A stretch of DNA of 64,000 nucleotides, from positions 5,888,001-5,952,000 of the forward strand of contig OX485803.1 in assembly GCA_950295325.1 (NCBI GenBank), read 5' to 3'. The position numbers were made by a program, and so were the translations under genes. Source of the DNA: Polytrichum commune. Taxonomy: Eukaryota; Streptophyta; Polytrichopsida; Polytrichales; Polytrichaceae. Positions 11,541-22,939 of the stretch are shown here, in pieces (position 1 is the stretch's first letter; the number at the start of each line of letters is the position of its first letter). The notes beneath the pieces are model-generated. The model saw only the letters and a list, made by a program, of their open reading frames with translations. It did not search any database and was not told where the DNA came from.

Positions 11541-13055
11541 ATACTATGTACAAACAAATGTCTGTCTATGAAGACCAAGCTGCTGGAAGGGGAAGTCTAG
11601 CAGAAATGCCCTTGGATGGCATTCCTGCCAGTCAGCAACTCAAATGGCACATAACCTGCAATCTTTTAAACTCACAATTATCACTCCAGATTGTTTCTCA
11701 GCAAACCCCAGATACCAATCTGAAGAAATAGCATATTAAACTTTTGAACTGCAAATACTGTAGAATTTGCAACTGTGTATTTCCTTCTTAATGATCAGTA
11801 GTGTCCCCCATCAAATAGGAGGTCCTATTATTTGTTGCTACTGTTATCAGACATGACATTCTTTCATGGTATCTGATACTTCTTATACCCTGAGCAGAAT
11901 TCAGGTCTGTTCATGGAGATAATCGATAGCTCCATAGAATACATTTTCTTTTTATAGAAGAACTAGTCAAGAACACCAGTGCTTATTCCAGCCAAATCCC
12001 TATTTAGGATCCAGTAACCTACATCGGTTGGTCAATGTAGGTCATCCCTACGTTGATAGCAACTTCCCCTTCCAAAGCGGTGCCCTGAACATTAAGGAAT
12101 GAGGTTTATTAACAAATATTTCACCATAAAATTGCATAGCTACTAATTCAGCAGCTTTCCAATACAGCCTCAGCGGCTACAATACCCCACTTACTTAAAG
12201 CACAATGAGCCACCCAAAATGACCATCACCAAGACTTGCCCTATCAATTCTCAGTTTTTGAAAGTAATGCGCACACACACACACACACACAATGAGCATC
12301 AAAGGATGACCATCACCAAACCGCTATTTGCAGCCCTGATCAACCCTTCAAAGACATGCCCAAGTGGTCACTGTACACCTAATGCTTACAGGTCCAAACA
12401 TAAGAAATGGACCATAATAATCCAACATCGTTGAAAACGAAACCCTCTTACATGGACACATTTCCTAATAAAGATTCGTTTGAGACATACCGACGCACAC
12501 CCCTCCAATCTCGATGATAAGTGTAAATCAATCAAACCATTCGATAGCCCTAACCTTTAGCTGGACAAAGACCAAACCCTCCTTAGCTCCATGGCTCGAT
12601 ACAATACAAACACATATGCATCCCAGAAGCTTAGCATTGCGGGACATGGAAGTGTTTGAGCATCTAATGTTTACAGCTCATAAAGATCCAATATCTTTGG
12701 GAAAAAAAACCTCGACACGGACTAATTTCCGAATACAGACCCGATTGAGAATATTTAAGGCATGCTTCTCCAAGTGTGATTTAGTGAAAATCAATCAAAT
12801 CAGCAGAGTAGCCTATCCTTTAGCTGGACGAAGACCAACTCCCAACGAGCTCCATGGTTCGGTACAAAACCACATGCATCCCAGAAGATTGAGAGTGCGG
12901 AGCGTATCATATTGGAGCATCTAATGATTACAGCTCGAAACATAAGAATGGCTCATTATAATCCAAGATATTTGAGAACAGAACCCTCTGACATGGACTC
13001 ATTTCTGAAGAAACACCGGATTGAGGGAAACCAAGGCAGACCCCTCCAATTACGA
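11541..13055 (-). repeat. Inverted copy of RPN11 intron 1
   Basis: The reverse complement aligns with 46485-47650, the first intron of RPN11. At the near end, ctggacttcccctttc...cacatagtatacc of the intron matches to the base before the telo-box. Shared landmarks include the (CA)n tract at about 12272, the catcggttggtcaatgtagg block, and tandem ~262-bp units containing CCATGGAGCT followed by GGTTTGGTCTT. No RPN11 exon sequence is present, apart from the exon-derived ATGCTCAAACAC motif carried by the repeat units. Confidence 0.8.
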
Positions 13056-13802
13056 TACAGTGCGGAGATAGGTCTCCTGTGCTTTCTAGAGGCGCCAAGA
13101 TCACCAAGATCACCCAGAGCGTCACCTTCACGAGCATTCCCCGTGATATACAAATGAGAGAACATTTCCCCCGGCGATAACACAAACATCATAAGAGTGC
13201 TGCGCATCATCCTCCGTTCACCACCGAAGTCCAGCAAGCACAGTGGCGCAAGAACCGAAGCAATGTAGTTCACAAAAACCACTTGAAACCTAAATATTAA
13301 CAAAAAAATAAAACAATTCACATAGATCACTGCAACAATTCACTCCCGCCAACACGGACAGCGGAAGCGCTGCAACACATCGAAATTAGTACAACAGAAC
13401 TGCTGTGAAGCGCTAAACACCTTGATGATCCGATGGAAGTTGAGTCTGGGCGGGAACGAACATTCAGCTCCTTGTTACCTCTAAAACCTAACACTGCCAA
13501 AGTGTGAAGTCGGCCAAACTAATGACCTACCAAAAGAGTGATAATGGCGATACGCTGAGCTTCGCGTCAATGAGGAAATCTTACCAAGAGGATGTTAGAA
13601 GAAGCGGGAAGGCAATATGGCGTGCAGACGCTGTGGGACTAGGGCGATCAACGAAGCGACGGCACCTTGGGAAGCAAGCGAAGTGAACGCCATGTCCATA
13701 GCCATGGGAGCTCTGGGCTGGCGGGCTGGCGGGTGGCCAGGACCCAACGAACGAACGAAACTTGTCTACATCCGTCCTTCGAATCCTTCCATCCATAGCC
13801 AC
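12956..13802 (-). other. Possible short two-exon transcript, unassigned
   Basis: A minus-strand frame begins near 13802 (MAMDGRIRR) and reaches a consensus donor (CTTG|GTAAGA at 13585). It can join in phase to an acceptor (AATATTTAG|GTTTC) whose frame reads FQVVFVNYIASVLAPLCLLD before running into the RPN11-like repeat. An alternative ATG at 13705 gives a 36-codon ORF in another frame. The E2F-like sites just upstream make a promoter plausible, but no known protein is recognised. The exons could equally be noncoding leader of a downstream gene. Confidence 0.2.
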
Positions 13803-13812
13803 GAACGAAACT

Positions 13813-13832
13813 TTTTCCCGCCCTTTCCCGCC
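13813..13832. promoter_or_regulatory. Paired E2F-type sites
   Basis: TTTCCCGCC occurs twice within 20 bases. TTTCCCGC is a canonical plant E2F/DP site, typical of S-phase genes such as histone and replication genes. The nearest S-phase gene in the right orientation is H2A.X, whose start codon is about 3.5 kb away. Confidence 0.45.
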
Positions 13833-13875
13833 CTTTTACATGATTGATTGGCAGTGCCGCCCTGCTTGGCTTCAA

Positions 13876-15369
13876 GCTTATTTAATTTAAGGTAGACGGG
13901 CCTTAAGTGGCTCGTCTTCTTAATCGGACCCCCAGATTTGATTGGTCGAAGGTTAGGTGGGGATCAAAGAGCCAACCTCGTGAAGACACGTGTTTACAAT
14001 AGATTGGACTACATCTTTAAATACCACTAATTATTTTACACTCAAGAGTGAACAACTAGAATGACTTATGCATCCAATTGAGAAATCGACAAACGTGCAC
14101 TTCTGATAACCGTAATTAAATCAGGGGAGGTCCGATTTTCAATCGAGTTTTGTAAATGTTTCGTCATGGATTTGCTAATGCAACACGAGTTTTGTTGTGT
14201 AATTCTAACTGGAAGAAGTTGGAGAACGTGAAAAACGAACCGAATAACACACACTTACCTCAAGGCATTTTCACACGAAAGCTATTAGGTCATGGCTCTT
14301 GAGCATCCTTGAATTCTCATTGGAAGGGTGTCACCTGACCCCGCTTTAGGTTTACATGAGTGTAATTTTACAACCATAACAATTTTAATGTATGAAACAA
14401 TCTACATGGAATTCCACATGGCAAGTATGGAAAATGTTGGCCAATATTTGTAAGGGGTTGTTTTAGGACTTTCTTTGAAGGTACACCTGGTAGAATGTGC
14501 AGCAAAAATTTGGGTTCACACATAGGGCTTGTGATCTCCAAAATACTTTGGTCTTTAGTTCATGGACTTCTCCATGCTCTCAACCAAAAAGCAAGGACGT
14601 GTGTTTATTTAAGAGTCATGGCTTGATGCTTTTATGTTCATAAGGGGCCCCAATGCCAACGATGGGTTGGTTTTTTGTGTTGCCCCATTCAACCCCTAAA
14701 ATTTATAAGCATGTTCATACCAAATGTTCATACTCTATTTATATTGGATGGTATGAAATCTTCAACAACAAAAAAATTGGATTACAAATTTGTTTGGGTG
14801 TCTAGAAAAATAACCTCGCAACAACAACATAAACAAAAAATAAGAAAAAGTAAACAAAAAACAAAAATGTTGCTATCTACCAAGAAACCACTTCATAATT
14901 TATATTTATAGTGTGCACTCTTCAAAATGCCTTACATATGAGGGGGCCAATTTGGCTCCATAAGCATTTTCCCAAGAATAAAAATCTTACATTGGTTGTC
15001 GGCCCATATATTCATGTAAATTAATGTGAGGAAGTGTTGCATTAGAGTTGAACTTGATGTAGAAACATGAGAATAGTTGCTTGTAGTGAGTAAGGAAATC
15101 GACTCTCAAGTGGGATAGGCACCACAACACTTGGACCCTTGAGAATGGAAGCCAGTCACAATAAGGTTAACCACTGCAACACTCAATTTTTTAAGAAACA
15201 TAAGGTAATTGTCTGAGGTGTTTTAAGTGATTTTGAATTGACATTTATGATATTGCAAGGATAAGCATGTTCAATACTTTGGCCCCAAAATTCTCATTCC
15301 TTGAAGTGACACATGACACTTCTCTCAAGTTGTGAGTTAATTCTCAACACATGCATCTCACTTACGGTA
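13876..15369. other. Gene-free AT-rich spacer
   Basis: No exon-like frame with splice signals, no RNA gene and no complete element was found. Short open stretches are present but have A-rich, biased composition. Confidence 0.5.
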
Positions 15370-15379
15370 GTTGTCCATG

Positions 15380-15915
15380 CAGCGACGCTATCTTGTGAGC
15401 GGCGAGCGGTGAGCAAAAAATTTGAATTTTTTTTAAAAAAAAATGATTTAAAAAAATCAAAATATTTGACTTAATTCTTACACCGAGTAGGACTTTTCGT
15501 ATAGTTTCTTTACAAATATGACTAAAAGTAGATGGTACGTTTAACTGTGGATGGTGCCTATAACCATGGAGTGGAAGAAATTGAAAACTTTTGAAAAAAC
15601 CATCCATAAAAAGAAACGGAAGAAAACGAAAAAAAATTAGAAAAAAACTTCCAAAATAATAGGGAACATAAAATAAGGGATAAGAATGTAAATTAAAATT
15701 TTAAGTATTTATCCACGAAAACTCAAAAAAAGGAAATAGGACCTTGATTAATTTTTGTTAAATAATATGCAGATTTTATAGAATGAAACCATAAATTCTC
15801 CACGGTCATAGGGTCTATATCATACATTTCATTGAAAATTTTGAAGAATAAAAATTCAAATTTTTTGCTCACGGCTCACTGCTCACCGCTCACCGCTCAC
15901 AAGATAGCATTCCTG
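15380..15915. mobile_element. hAT-like MITE with CAG...CTG ends
   Basis: A 536-bp element is flanked by the direct repeat gttgtccatg (15370-15379 and 15916-15925). Its ends are inverted repeats, CAGCGACGCTATCTTGTGAG on the left and, inverted on the right, CAGGAATGCTATCTTGTGAG. The match extends through GAGCGGTGAGCAAAAAATTTG. The right arm carries extra tandem GCTCACC units. The interior is A/T-rich and noncoding, so the element is non-autonomous. Confidence 0.85.
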
Positions 15916-15925
15916 GTTGTCCATG

Positions 15926-17610
15926 TCAAGCACAACGTGTGAGAGAGAGATATGATTCCCACATGGAGTAGAAGTGAGTAAAAGTGGTTCACACTGTAAC
16001 ATTTACATGCTTGAAAAATTGGCTTGGTGGTTCTATGTACACATATAAGTAAAACAACCTTCTTTCAATAATCCACCTCCTTAGCACAAGTGCAATCACA
16101 AGTTTACATGACTTGATCCATATGGCTAGTGATTGTTTCACTTTGATCATGTTGTGATATGGATATTGTTTTTTTTCAATGTTGTAATTCATTAATATTA
16201 CAAGGTTTGTGGCCACTTCCGACTTTGGACAAGAAATGTGATTGTTGGATCAAATTCAGTAATGTTTCATCAGTTAGCCATAGTGACGAATGCACAATCC
16301 AGTGCTCCATGCACAATCCATGAAGAATTACATCCTTCAATATCCATAATCCATAAAGCCTCACCATACATTGCATGGGTGTGTCTTTTTGAGTTGTGCG
16401 ATCGCCAAGAAGACCCCCCCCCCCTCCCTCTTAAGAAAATGCATGCTTTCAAAATCGTTCTCCATTTTTCAATTCTTGTATTTACTTTCATAGAAAGAGA
16501 GCCCGTTGACCAACCACCATCCAAGAGCCCATGCTCTTGGGAATGGAGAAGGAGTTATTGCCTATTTTAAGAGGTGTGCTTTGGGTAAAAAAGAAGATGA
16601 CGTGTTGGTGTACTCAAGGGGCGAAATTGGTTGTTGATGTTTCTACGATTTGTGTTTGTTGAGAACAAGATATGCGAGATATTTGATTGCATTTTGGTGT
16701 AAGGAGGTCATCAAGGTTTTGTTATTGGAGACGGGGAGGTCCGAATGAAGGAGATTTTGAATGGGTGGGTTATAGATTACCCCCTGAACACCAACCGTAA
16801 TGATGATTCCGAACTTTATATATACCAAAAGCTTCACAACTTAACCATAAGATTGTGGTTGCCTACGAGCTCAAACCATCCGACCATATCGTGCTCATTT
16901 TCTATAAACAATTCATTTATTGTGCATAGCTTCTTGTGCTCTTCCTGAAGACTTCAAGATCACCTTCTAACTCTTAGACTTTTGGTCGCATGGACCATTT
17001 AAAGATCATCTACATCCCTTCAAGAAACACATGCATGTCATCTTTTGATGTTTTCTTCCTTGATTCTTGAACTTAGGAAACGAGTTTATGCTATTTGGAT
17101 TCCCGTTCTCAATTGCTTTCGATACACAACTTAAACATAAAAAATGAGAATGCAGTGAGTAACAAAAGATTCAATTATAACTCCACTAAATAGTCCTATC
17201 GGTGCGGGTGGGAAATTAGTGTGGAAATAATAACATGGGCCATACAATTTTTTCTAGTCAAGGTGGAATTAGCGTGGGTCTAAGACCCCATGTCTTCCTC
17301 TAACCCCTTCATGAAGACTTCCGATTAACACATTAAATATTCTTTATAGGACAAAAGTAGCAAGAAATAAAACAATCACCTGCATTAACATTCTAAAAAA
17401 CAATGAATGTGTCCAACATTAATTTTCTACAAGTGATTCAACATGGGTTGAAAGCTAAAATGATCCACATTAATTCTTAATATGAAAATTCACGTGGGCT
17501 CTAGAAAATTACTATGGCCATTAGTAATAGGACTACTCAATATAGCATTGTACATTATTTTCAAGGATGTTGGTGTGTATTGCATGCCACACTGTATGGA
17601 TGTGTAGCAT
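15926..17610. other. Gene-free spacer
   Basis: No supported gene. A C-tract at about 16415 and short open frames with no family signature are the only features seen. Confidence 0.45.
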
Positions 17611-17623
17611 AAGTCACACTATA

Positions 17624-17814
17624 TCGGTCCGAGATGACCTTAAACTACTGGATGATGGTGGAGAGATACCCAAATCTCAAGGAAGAGGTTGGCAGTTCGA
17701 ATCCCGGCTGTGAAATCTCCTCTCTACTTGACAAAAAAACTTGCCAGGTGGTGAACTGCCTCATGTGCTTTGACGCTGGCCTGTCAGCCTTCTGTCTCAA
17801 AAATAAGAGAAAAA
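17624..17814 (+). mobile_element. tRNA-derived SINE, copy 1
   Basis: A ~190-bp element between perfect 13-bp target-site duplications aagtcacactata (17611-17623 and 17815-17827). The head contains an A-box-like GGTCCGAGATGACC segment and a clear B box, GTTCGAATCCC, as in RNA polymerase III promoters. The tail ends in an A-rich stretch. The same element occurs inverted at 18430-18618, which confirms mobility. Confidence 0.88.
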
Positions 17815-18083
17815 AAGTCACACTATACATATGCCTATAGTACTTTCCATAATTAATGTAGTGACGACCACTAACATGGTAACATTTCACCATTTAAAGA
17901 CAACGTTTTACTCATCGGTCAATGTTGAGTATGCATTAAACACAAAATGCACCTTTTGATTCATATGAGCATATACTATTCACCACTCTTGGTGGTGAAA
18001 TCGTTGGTGAACCCATATAGTTCAAAGGTGAGATTCACAAAGTTTTCTACCGGTAGCGCAACTTCATATTATTATTCAAATTT

Positions 18084-18191
18084 ATAACAATGTTATGCGG
18101 GATTGACAATATTTTACAAAATATTCCTCACATTCATGCCAAATGTGGGAATATCCTACGGAGTATTGTCAATCCCGCATAACATTGTTAT
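18084..18191. repeat. Perfect 28-bp inverted repeat hairpin
   Basis: The arms 18084-18111 and 18164-18191 are perfect inverted copies (ataacaatgttatgcgggat... against its complement). The inner part pairs again imperfectly (atattcctcacatt with aatgtgggaatat), giving a hairpin of about 108 nt with a six-base loop. It may be a small foldback element or a small-RNA precursor. Confidence 0.8.
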
Positions 18192-18369
18192 GGATATGAA
18201 AAATGTCATGTTAGATTTTGCTCTTCACTTTATCTCATCATGGTAGAGAACAATATAGTTTTGGAAGGGTAGGATAATGTTCTACAAATACATTTTGTTG
18301 AGGATAAATTCGTGCAATTTTTGAATGCTTGATAGGAAAAATTTATGTGATGTAAGTGATTGGACTCCA

Positions 18370-19284
18370 CTACATTGTTTATGGTATTTAGTGTCACTTA
18401 GTATTTCAAATTACACGATGCAATAACTTTTATTGTTATTATTATCATTTTTTGGGTGGGGGAGGGGGGGGGGGGACACAAGAGGTGCTTGACCACCTGG
18501 CTAGTTTTCCGTCAAATAGAGAGACGATTTCACAGCCGGGAATCGAACCGCCAACCACTCCAATCGACTTGGGTACCTTTCCACTATCATTTGGTAGTTT
18601 AGGGTCATCTCGGACCAACAATAACTTCTTACTCATGAGTTCACTTTTTACTAACGAAAGTTGAATAGAACATAAAATGACTTTGCTTGGTCAAACACTA
18701 CATTCTTAATAAATATTTATAGCATTGCGTAACTCCGAATAGTAAGTGACACTAAATACCATAAATTGTGTACAAGAAACAAGGCATTTTCATGATGACA
18801 CCATCTGACAACTATCATGTAGGGTCAAAACATTTCGACAACGTTTCGGGAGGTCCATCGGGGTAGGTTCGTAGAGGTTGAAATAGGGTTGGATTGTCAC
18901 AAGAGGTTTGGTGACTTACTTTATGGGTTCAATAGCTATGATTGAGGTATAGTGTTTGCTACATACTCCTTGTGCCACTCTAATTAATGTATGGGTATGA
19001 GTCGAAATGAATATTTGGCACAAGATATTATGATTTTTCATGCTATATTTTCATCTTAGGTCTAAACTAAACATCCCAATTAGTGTGTGTTACTATTCGG
19101 AGTTGCACAATGCTACAACTATTTAATGAGAATGTAACATTTTACCAAGCAAAGTCGTTGATGTTATGTAATTGTCAAATAACATCTTGAACTTTCATTA
19201 GTAGAAAGTGAAGTCTTGAGTAAGATGTTATTGCAGTGCGTAATTATGAATAGTATCATGTGCTAATTGGGATAATTAGTGTAG
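18370..19284. mobile_element. Long-arm foldback element with CTACA ends, host of a SINE
   Basis: Imperfect arms of roughly 200 bp pair across the element: ctacattg... at the left end with ...ttagtgtag at the right. Strong blocks are tgactttgcttgg with ccaagcaaagtcg, and gcgtaactccgaatagta with tactattcggagttgc. The left arm is interrupted by the SINE at 18430-18618; once it is removed, caataacttcttactcat pairs with the right arm. The ends resemble those of the TACACTAAATA MITEs at 19663 and 27697. Confidence 0.75.
18430..18618 (-). mobile_element. tRNA-derived SINE, copy 2 (nested)
   Basis: Reverse-complement relative of the SINE at 17624: GGTCCGAGATGACC, then a B box GTTCGATTCCC, then GGCTGTGAAATC, ending in a C-rich tract and an A/T-rich tail. 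It is flanked by the 9-bp duplication caataactt (18421-18429 and 18619-18627). It sits inside the left arm of the foldback element, so it inserted later. Confidence 0.85.
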
Positions 19285-19414
19285 CATAAGGTATTTAACA
19301 TCCATAAAATTCAGTGGGTGAAATGTTTCATCAAGCAAGCAATTGCAAGTCACCAAAATTATTATATCAAGTTCACAAAAGGAGTCGAGATGAGAAAATT
19401 TATAGGAGGTGGTA

Positions 19415-19450
19415 GTGTGTGTGTGTGTGTGTGTGTACACACACACACAC
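19415..19450. repeat. Palindromic (GT)n(AC)n microsatellite
   Basis: About nine GT repeats run directly into about nine AC repeats around a central GTAC, making a perfect self-complementary tract prone to cruciform or hairpin formation. Confidence 0.9.
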
Positions 19451-19662
19451 AAATTAAAACGATCATGTAGGTCTTCTCAACTATGTTCATTATTGATTCT
19501 AGAGTGGTCTCTATGTTTTGAGCACATACTCTTTTCTCGTTCATTTCATGTCAACCATTCCACTCCACTTTACATTCAAGCTTCGGAGCTCAAGGAAGTT
19601 TGAATGAATGGAAAACTACATGGACTCTACATGACATATAGTGGATAATGTGTCAAGGGTAA

Positions 19663-20040
19663 CTACACCAAATACTACATTTAGTGTCATATGGTATTTT
19701 ATGTCATTCTGATAAGTTTTCTAATAACACTTCTTATGAATAAGTTTACAAATATTGTCATCCCAAGTTACTTCTAGTTCATCCACTTTTGGTATATTAT
19801 GCATCTTAGCATTTGTGTAATAAATTACCATCATGGATGATTGAAATTTTGATAGAAAATCACTTAGTAAGTGATGGTAGTTGCAATGTTGTAAATCTAT
19901 ATTTGTCCAATTTTTTTGACAAGGAATGAGAAATAATGTTAGGTTTACATTTAGTGTTGGTGATGCTACACGGGCGGTTCACAATTAATATCAAGTTGAC
20001 AAAATAAAATTGGTGACAGTAAGTACAATATTTAGTGTAG
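19663..20040. mobile_element. TACACTAAATA-type MITE, copy 1
   Basis: A 378-bp element beginning ctacaccaaatactacattt and ending caatatttagtgtag. It is homologous throughout to 27697-28073 (tcatatggtattttatgtca, then tagtgttggtga near the right end). The terminal inverted repeats carry palindromic subterminal copies of TTTAGTGT. Non-coding. Confidence 0.8.
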
Positions 20041-20829
20041 ATTTTGTGACAAACCCACCTAAAAGAGATGGCTCCAACACAAATTTGAAAGGCTATGACA
20101 TTTCAAAATCACACAATTCTTGATTTGGAGTGAATAAAGTAGATGTGTCATGTTCATGAGATCAATATTCGTGTATCACTATGCAAAACACTAGATGTTA
20201 CATGTCATTTTCTCTAGGTTCTACCTAATTATTGTAACACTAATAACATGGATGACAATGAATAATGTGGGCCAATGTAGATTAGTCGTTTAGGGCAGCG
20301 CCATCCAATAATTAGAAGCTTTTATCTCAAGTAAGCTTGGATGTGAAGTTGGCTAGGGTACTCAACTCTAATGAAGCAGTGGAGTGTTCAAATATTTGAT
20401 GTAGCAAAGATTGAGTGCATGTAGAGTTGCCAATATTGTCATTGTACATCATCATTAATGGGACCTAATACTTCTTTGGTAAGATGACTTCACAAAAGTG
20501 CAAACTCAATGTCATGAAGGTTCTAAGCTAGTTTATGTACCTTCCAACCAATATTACTAGAGTGTTCTACCAATTTCATGAACCTTTTAAGTTAGTTCAT
20601 GATTCTTCTTAACCAACTTGTCATGTGGCACACCTCAATTTCATGATAGTGGACTATAACCTCTAGCAACTTCATGAATCTTTCAAACCAATTTCATAAA
20701 TCTTTTTGCACTAAGTAGTTTTTGTATTCTCAACTTCTCTCCTCGTTTTGCACTCTTTGCCTTCTCATTGTTCATCAATTCCTCTTTGTTTTGTGTTTAC
20801 CCAAAAACATCCAAACTTGACGTCAATTA

Positions 20830-21730
20830 TGGTAGAGGCATAGTCCGGGGAGTTCTGTAGAGAAACCGGCTAATTGCCGAGGTTTCTGGAGGTGGCTCGG
20901 ATTTTACAAATTTTACCCGGAAGTGGCCTAAAGAGTGCAAAATTTATCGGTTGATAGCCCCCATTTCCTAATGTGTTTAGGCAATTAGCCGGCAATTTTT
21001 TTTTTCATTTATGCAATTTCCGGAAGGCCTAAAGTGTGGCCGGTTTTATATTTTGGTGGTGGATGTGTCATGATCATTTATTCAATTTTTTTTTGAATTA
21101 ATGTGGATTAATTCAATGTGGGCATTCACTCTCCATTTATTGTCATCTAAATAGTATCCTTAGCAGGATTTCTCCGCTCACAGGTTTCACAACTCACAGA
21201 TTTCACAATTCACAGATTTCACAACTCAGAGAGGCCGGCTCCCTCACAACTCACACAGGCTTGCAGGTACTATGACGACACAACAACTCTCTCACAGTAG
21301 TAACAACAAATTTAGGGTCCAGGGTGCTTGTTTGTGAAATCGACAACGAAAATGGAACCTCCACTACTACGGAGTCAAAGTTGGTTTAGGGAAGCAAGGG
21401 GAGCCCTAAACCACAAGCCACTCTAACCCTAAAGGGCCTAAACCACAAGCCAACAAGGCATAGTCTCCGACTATGCATAGTATTGAAAACCTTACCTAAA
21501 ATATATATATTTGGTCGGCTGCCCGCCGTGAAAATAATTTCTCAATCGGCAATTTGCCGTGGATACTCTAGGGCAACTTGCCGAAATGCCGGCATTTTTT
21601 TTTTCTAATCGGCCCATTTCCATAAACCTTCATTTTCTTCCGGAACCCCTTCCTAAACTTTCCAATTGCATTCAGAAATTCTCAAAATCAACCGGCTAGC
21701 TCGTAACTAACTGCCGGCACCACCCATTCA
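20830..21730. repeat. GCCGGCAATT-rich repeat block
   Basis: Multiple short copies of CCGGCTAATTGCCG and relatives lie at both ends of the block (20860-21060 and 21520-21720), partly inverted. In the middle is a short tandem ttcacaactcacaga array near 21185-21230. Similar CCGG/ATTAGCC motifs recur at 38430-39080. No coding content is seen. Confidence 0.45.
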
Positions 21731-22939
21731 TTGGGTAGAGGTAGTTGTGGGACGTAGTTAGGAGAATATTATACATGATGTACCATTCTTTGTCAGATAA
21801 AGTTATAGAGTTCACGAAGTTTATTTTTTGAAGTTGTGAATATGGATACCAAATCATGAAATTGTTCACAACATGTAGTGAAATTGATAGAACCTCTTGC
21901 TAAATTGTTTCGTAAAATCATGAAATTGAGTTTGCACTTATGTGCATTTATCTTACCAAAAGAGTAAAATATCTTTGCACTTTTATAATCATGACATGAT
22001 TTGCTAGCTACGACTTTTTATGATACAATTCATTCTTAATTATTGATTCATTGATGAGGGTCGGTATGGATTCAAGAGACAAACATGACATGAGTCACAG
22101 GCTTCACACAACTCGAACAAGTGACCAAGACGATTGCACATCCGACACTAAAGTTGAAAACTTGAACCTTGTTTGACTTGGGTCAAAGTAACTCAAGCAT
22201 AGTCATAACGTAGTCATTTTGCAGTTGTATTGAGATGCATTTTCTAATAGTGCTCCTACACTGCAGAATGCATGTCAATGAATAATAACAATTGGACTAA
22301 CGTGCATAGAATGTATGTATATGTTTTTCACAGAAAGTATAGGATATACATTGAACAATCATTCATTTAACAGTCAAGTGAACATGATGGATAACTCAAT
22401 GGTCTCACCAGGATTGAATACTGACAACAGACAGCCAAAAGATGCTGCTGGCGGTTCCCTTGAAACTAGAAAAACATTGTCCTTATCATAGCACAAATAA
22501 TGACCTGAACCTGACAACGCATGGATGCTGCTCTATGGTACACAAGAAACAATTCCACAAGCGACACTAAACTCGGCTTTGAGGAGTCATTTATAGGTGT
22601 ACAATCTTCTGTCCTCTCTGAGAAAACTGCTACAAACCTGCTACAAGATGGCTGAGCTGTTGAGCCATGGAGAGTATAAAGACACAAGCCCCGATAATTG
22701 ATTGCATCCTGTGAGATCACATACGAATGTAGCAATGAAAGTGAAAAGACCACTAGGATTCCTCCCCTACATATAAGTGAACTGCCGTGAGCATAAATGT
22801 TACAAACCAGTAATGTAGATCAGCACAGATCCAGGCGATATCAAGAAAGTATCAACAAAAGCTCGGTACTTGGTCTGTTTGTCTGTATTTGCTGCCTGCA
22901 ATGATGAATCATTTCCAGGTATTGAATCAGCATGCTGGA
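21731..22939. other. Spacer and 3' flank of the membrane-protein gene
   Basis: No gene is supported. The part nearest 22939 probably holds the 3' untranslated region of the minus-strand gene that ends there. Confidence 0.4.

Noticed and set aside
21185-21235. Short direct repeats suggestive of a CRISPR-like array
   Set aside because: The ttcacaactcacaga copies are contiguous and degenerate with no unique spacers, and the DNA is plant nuclear.
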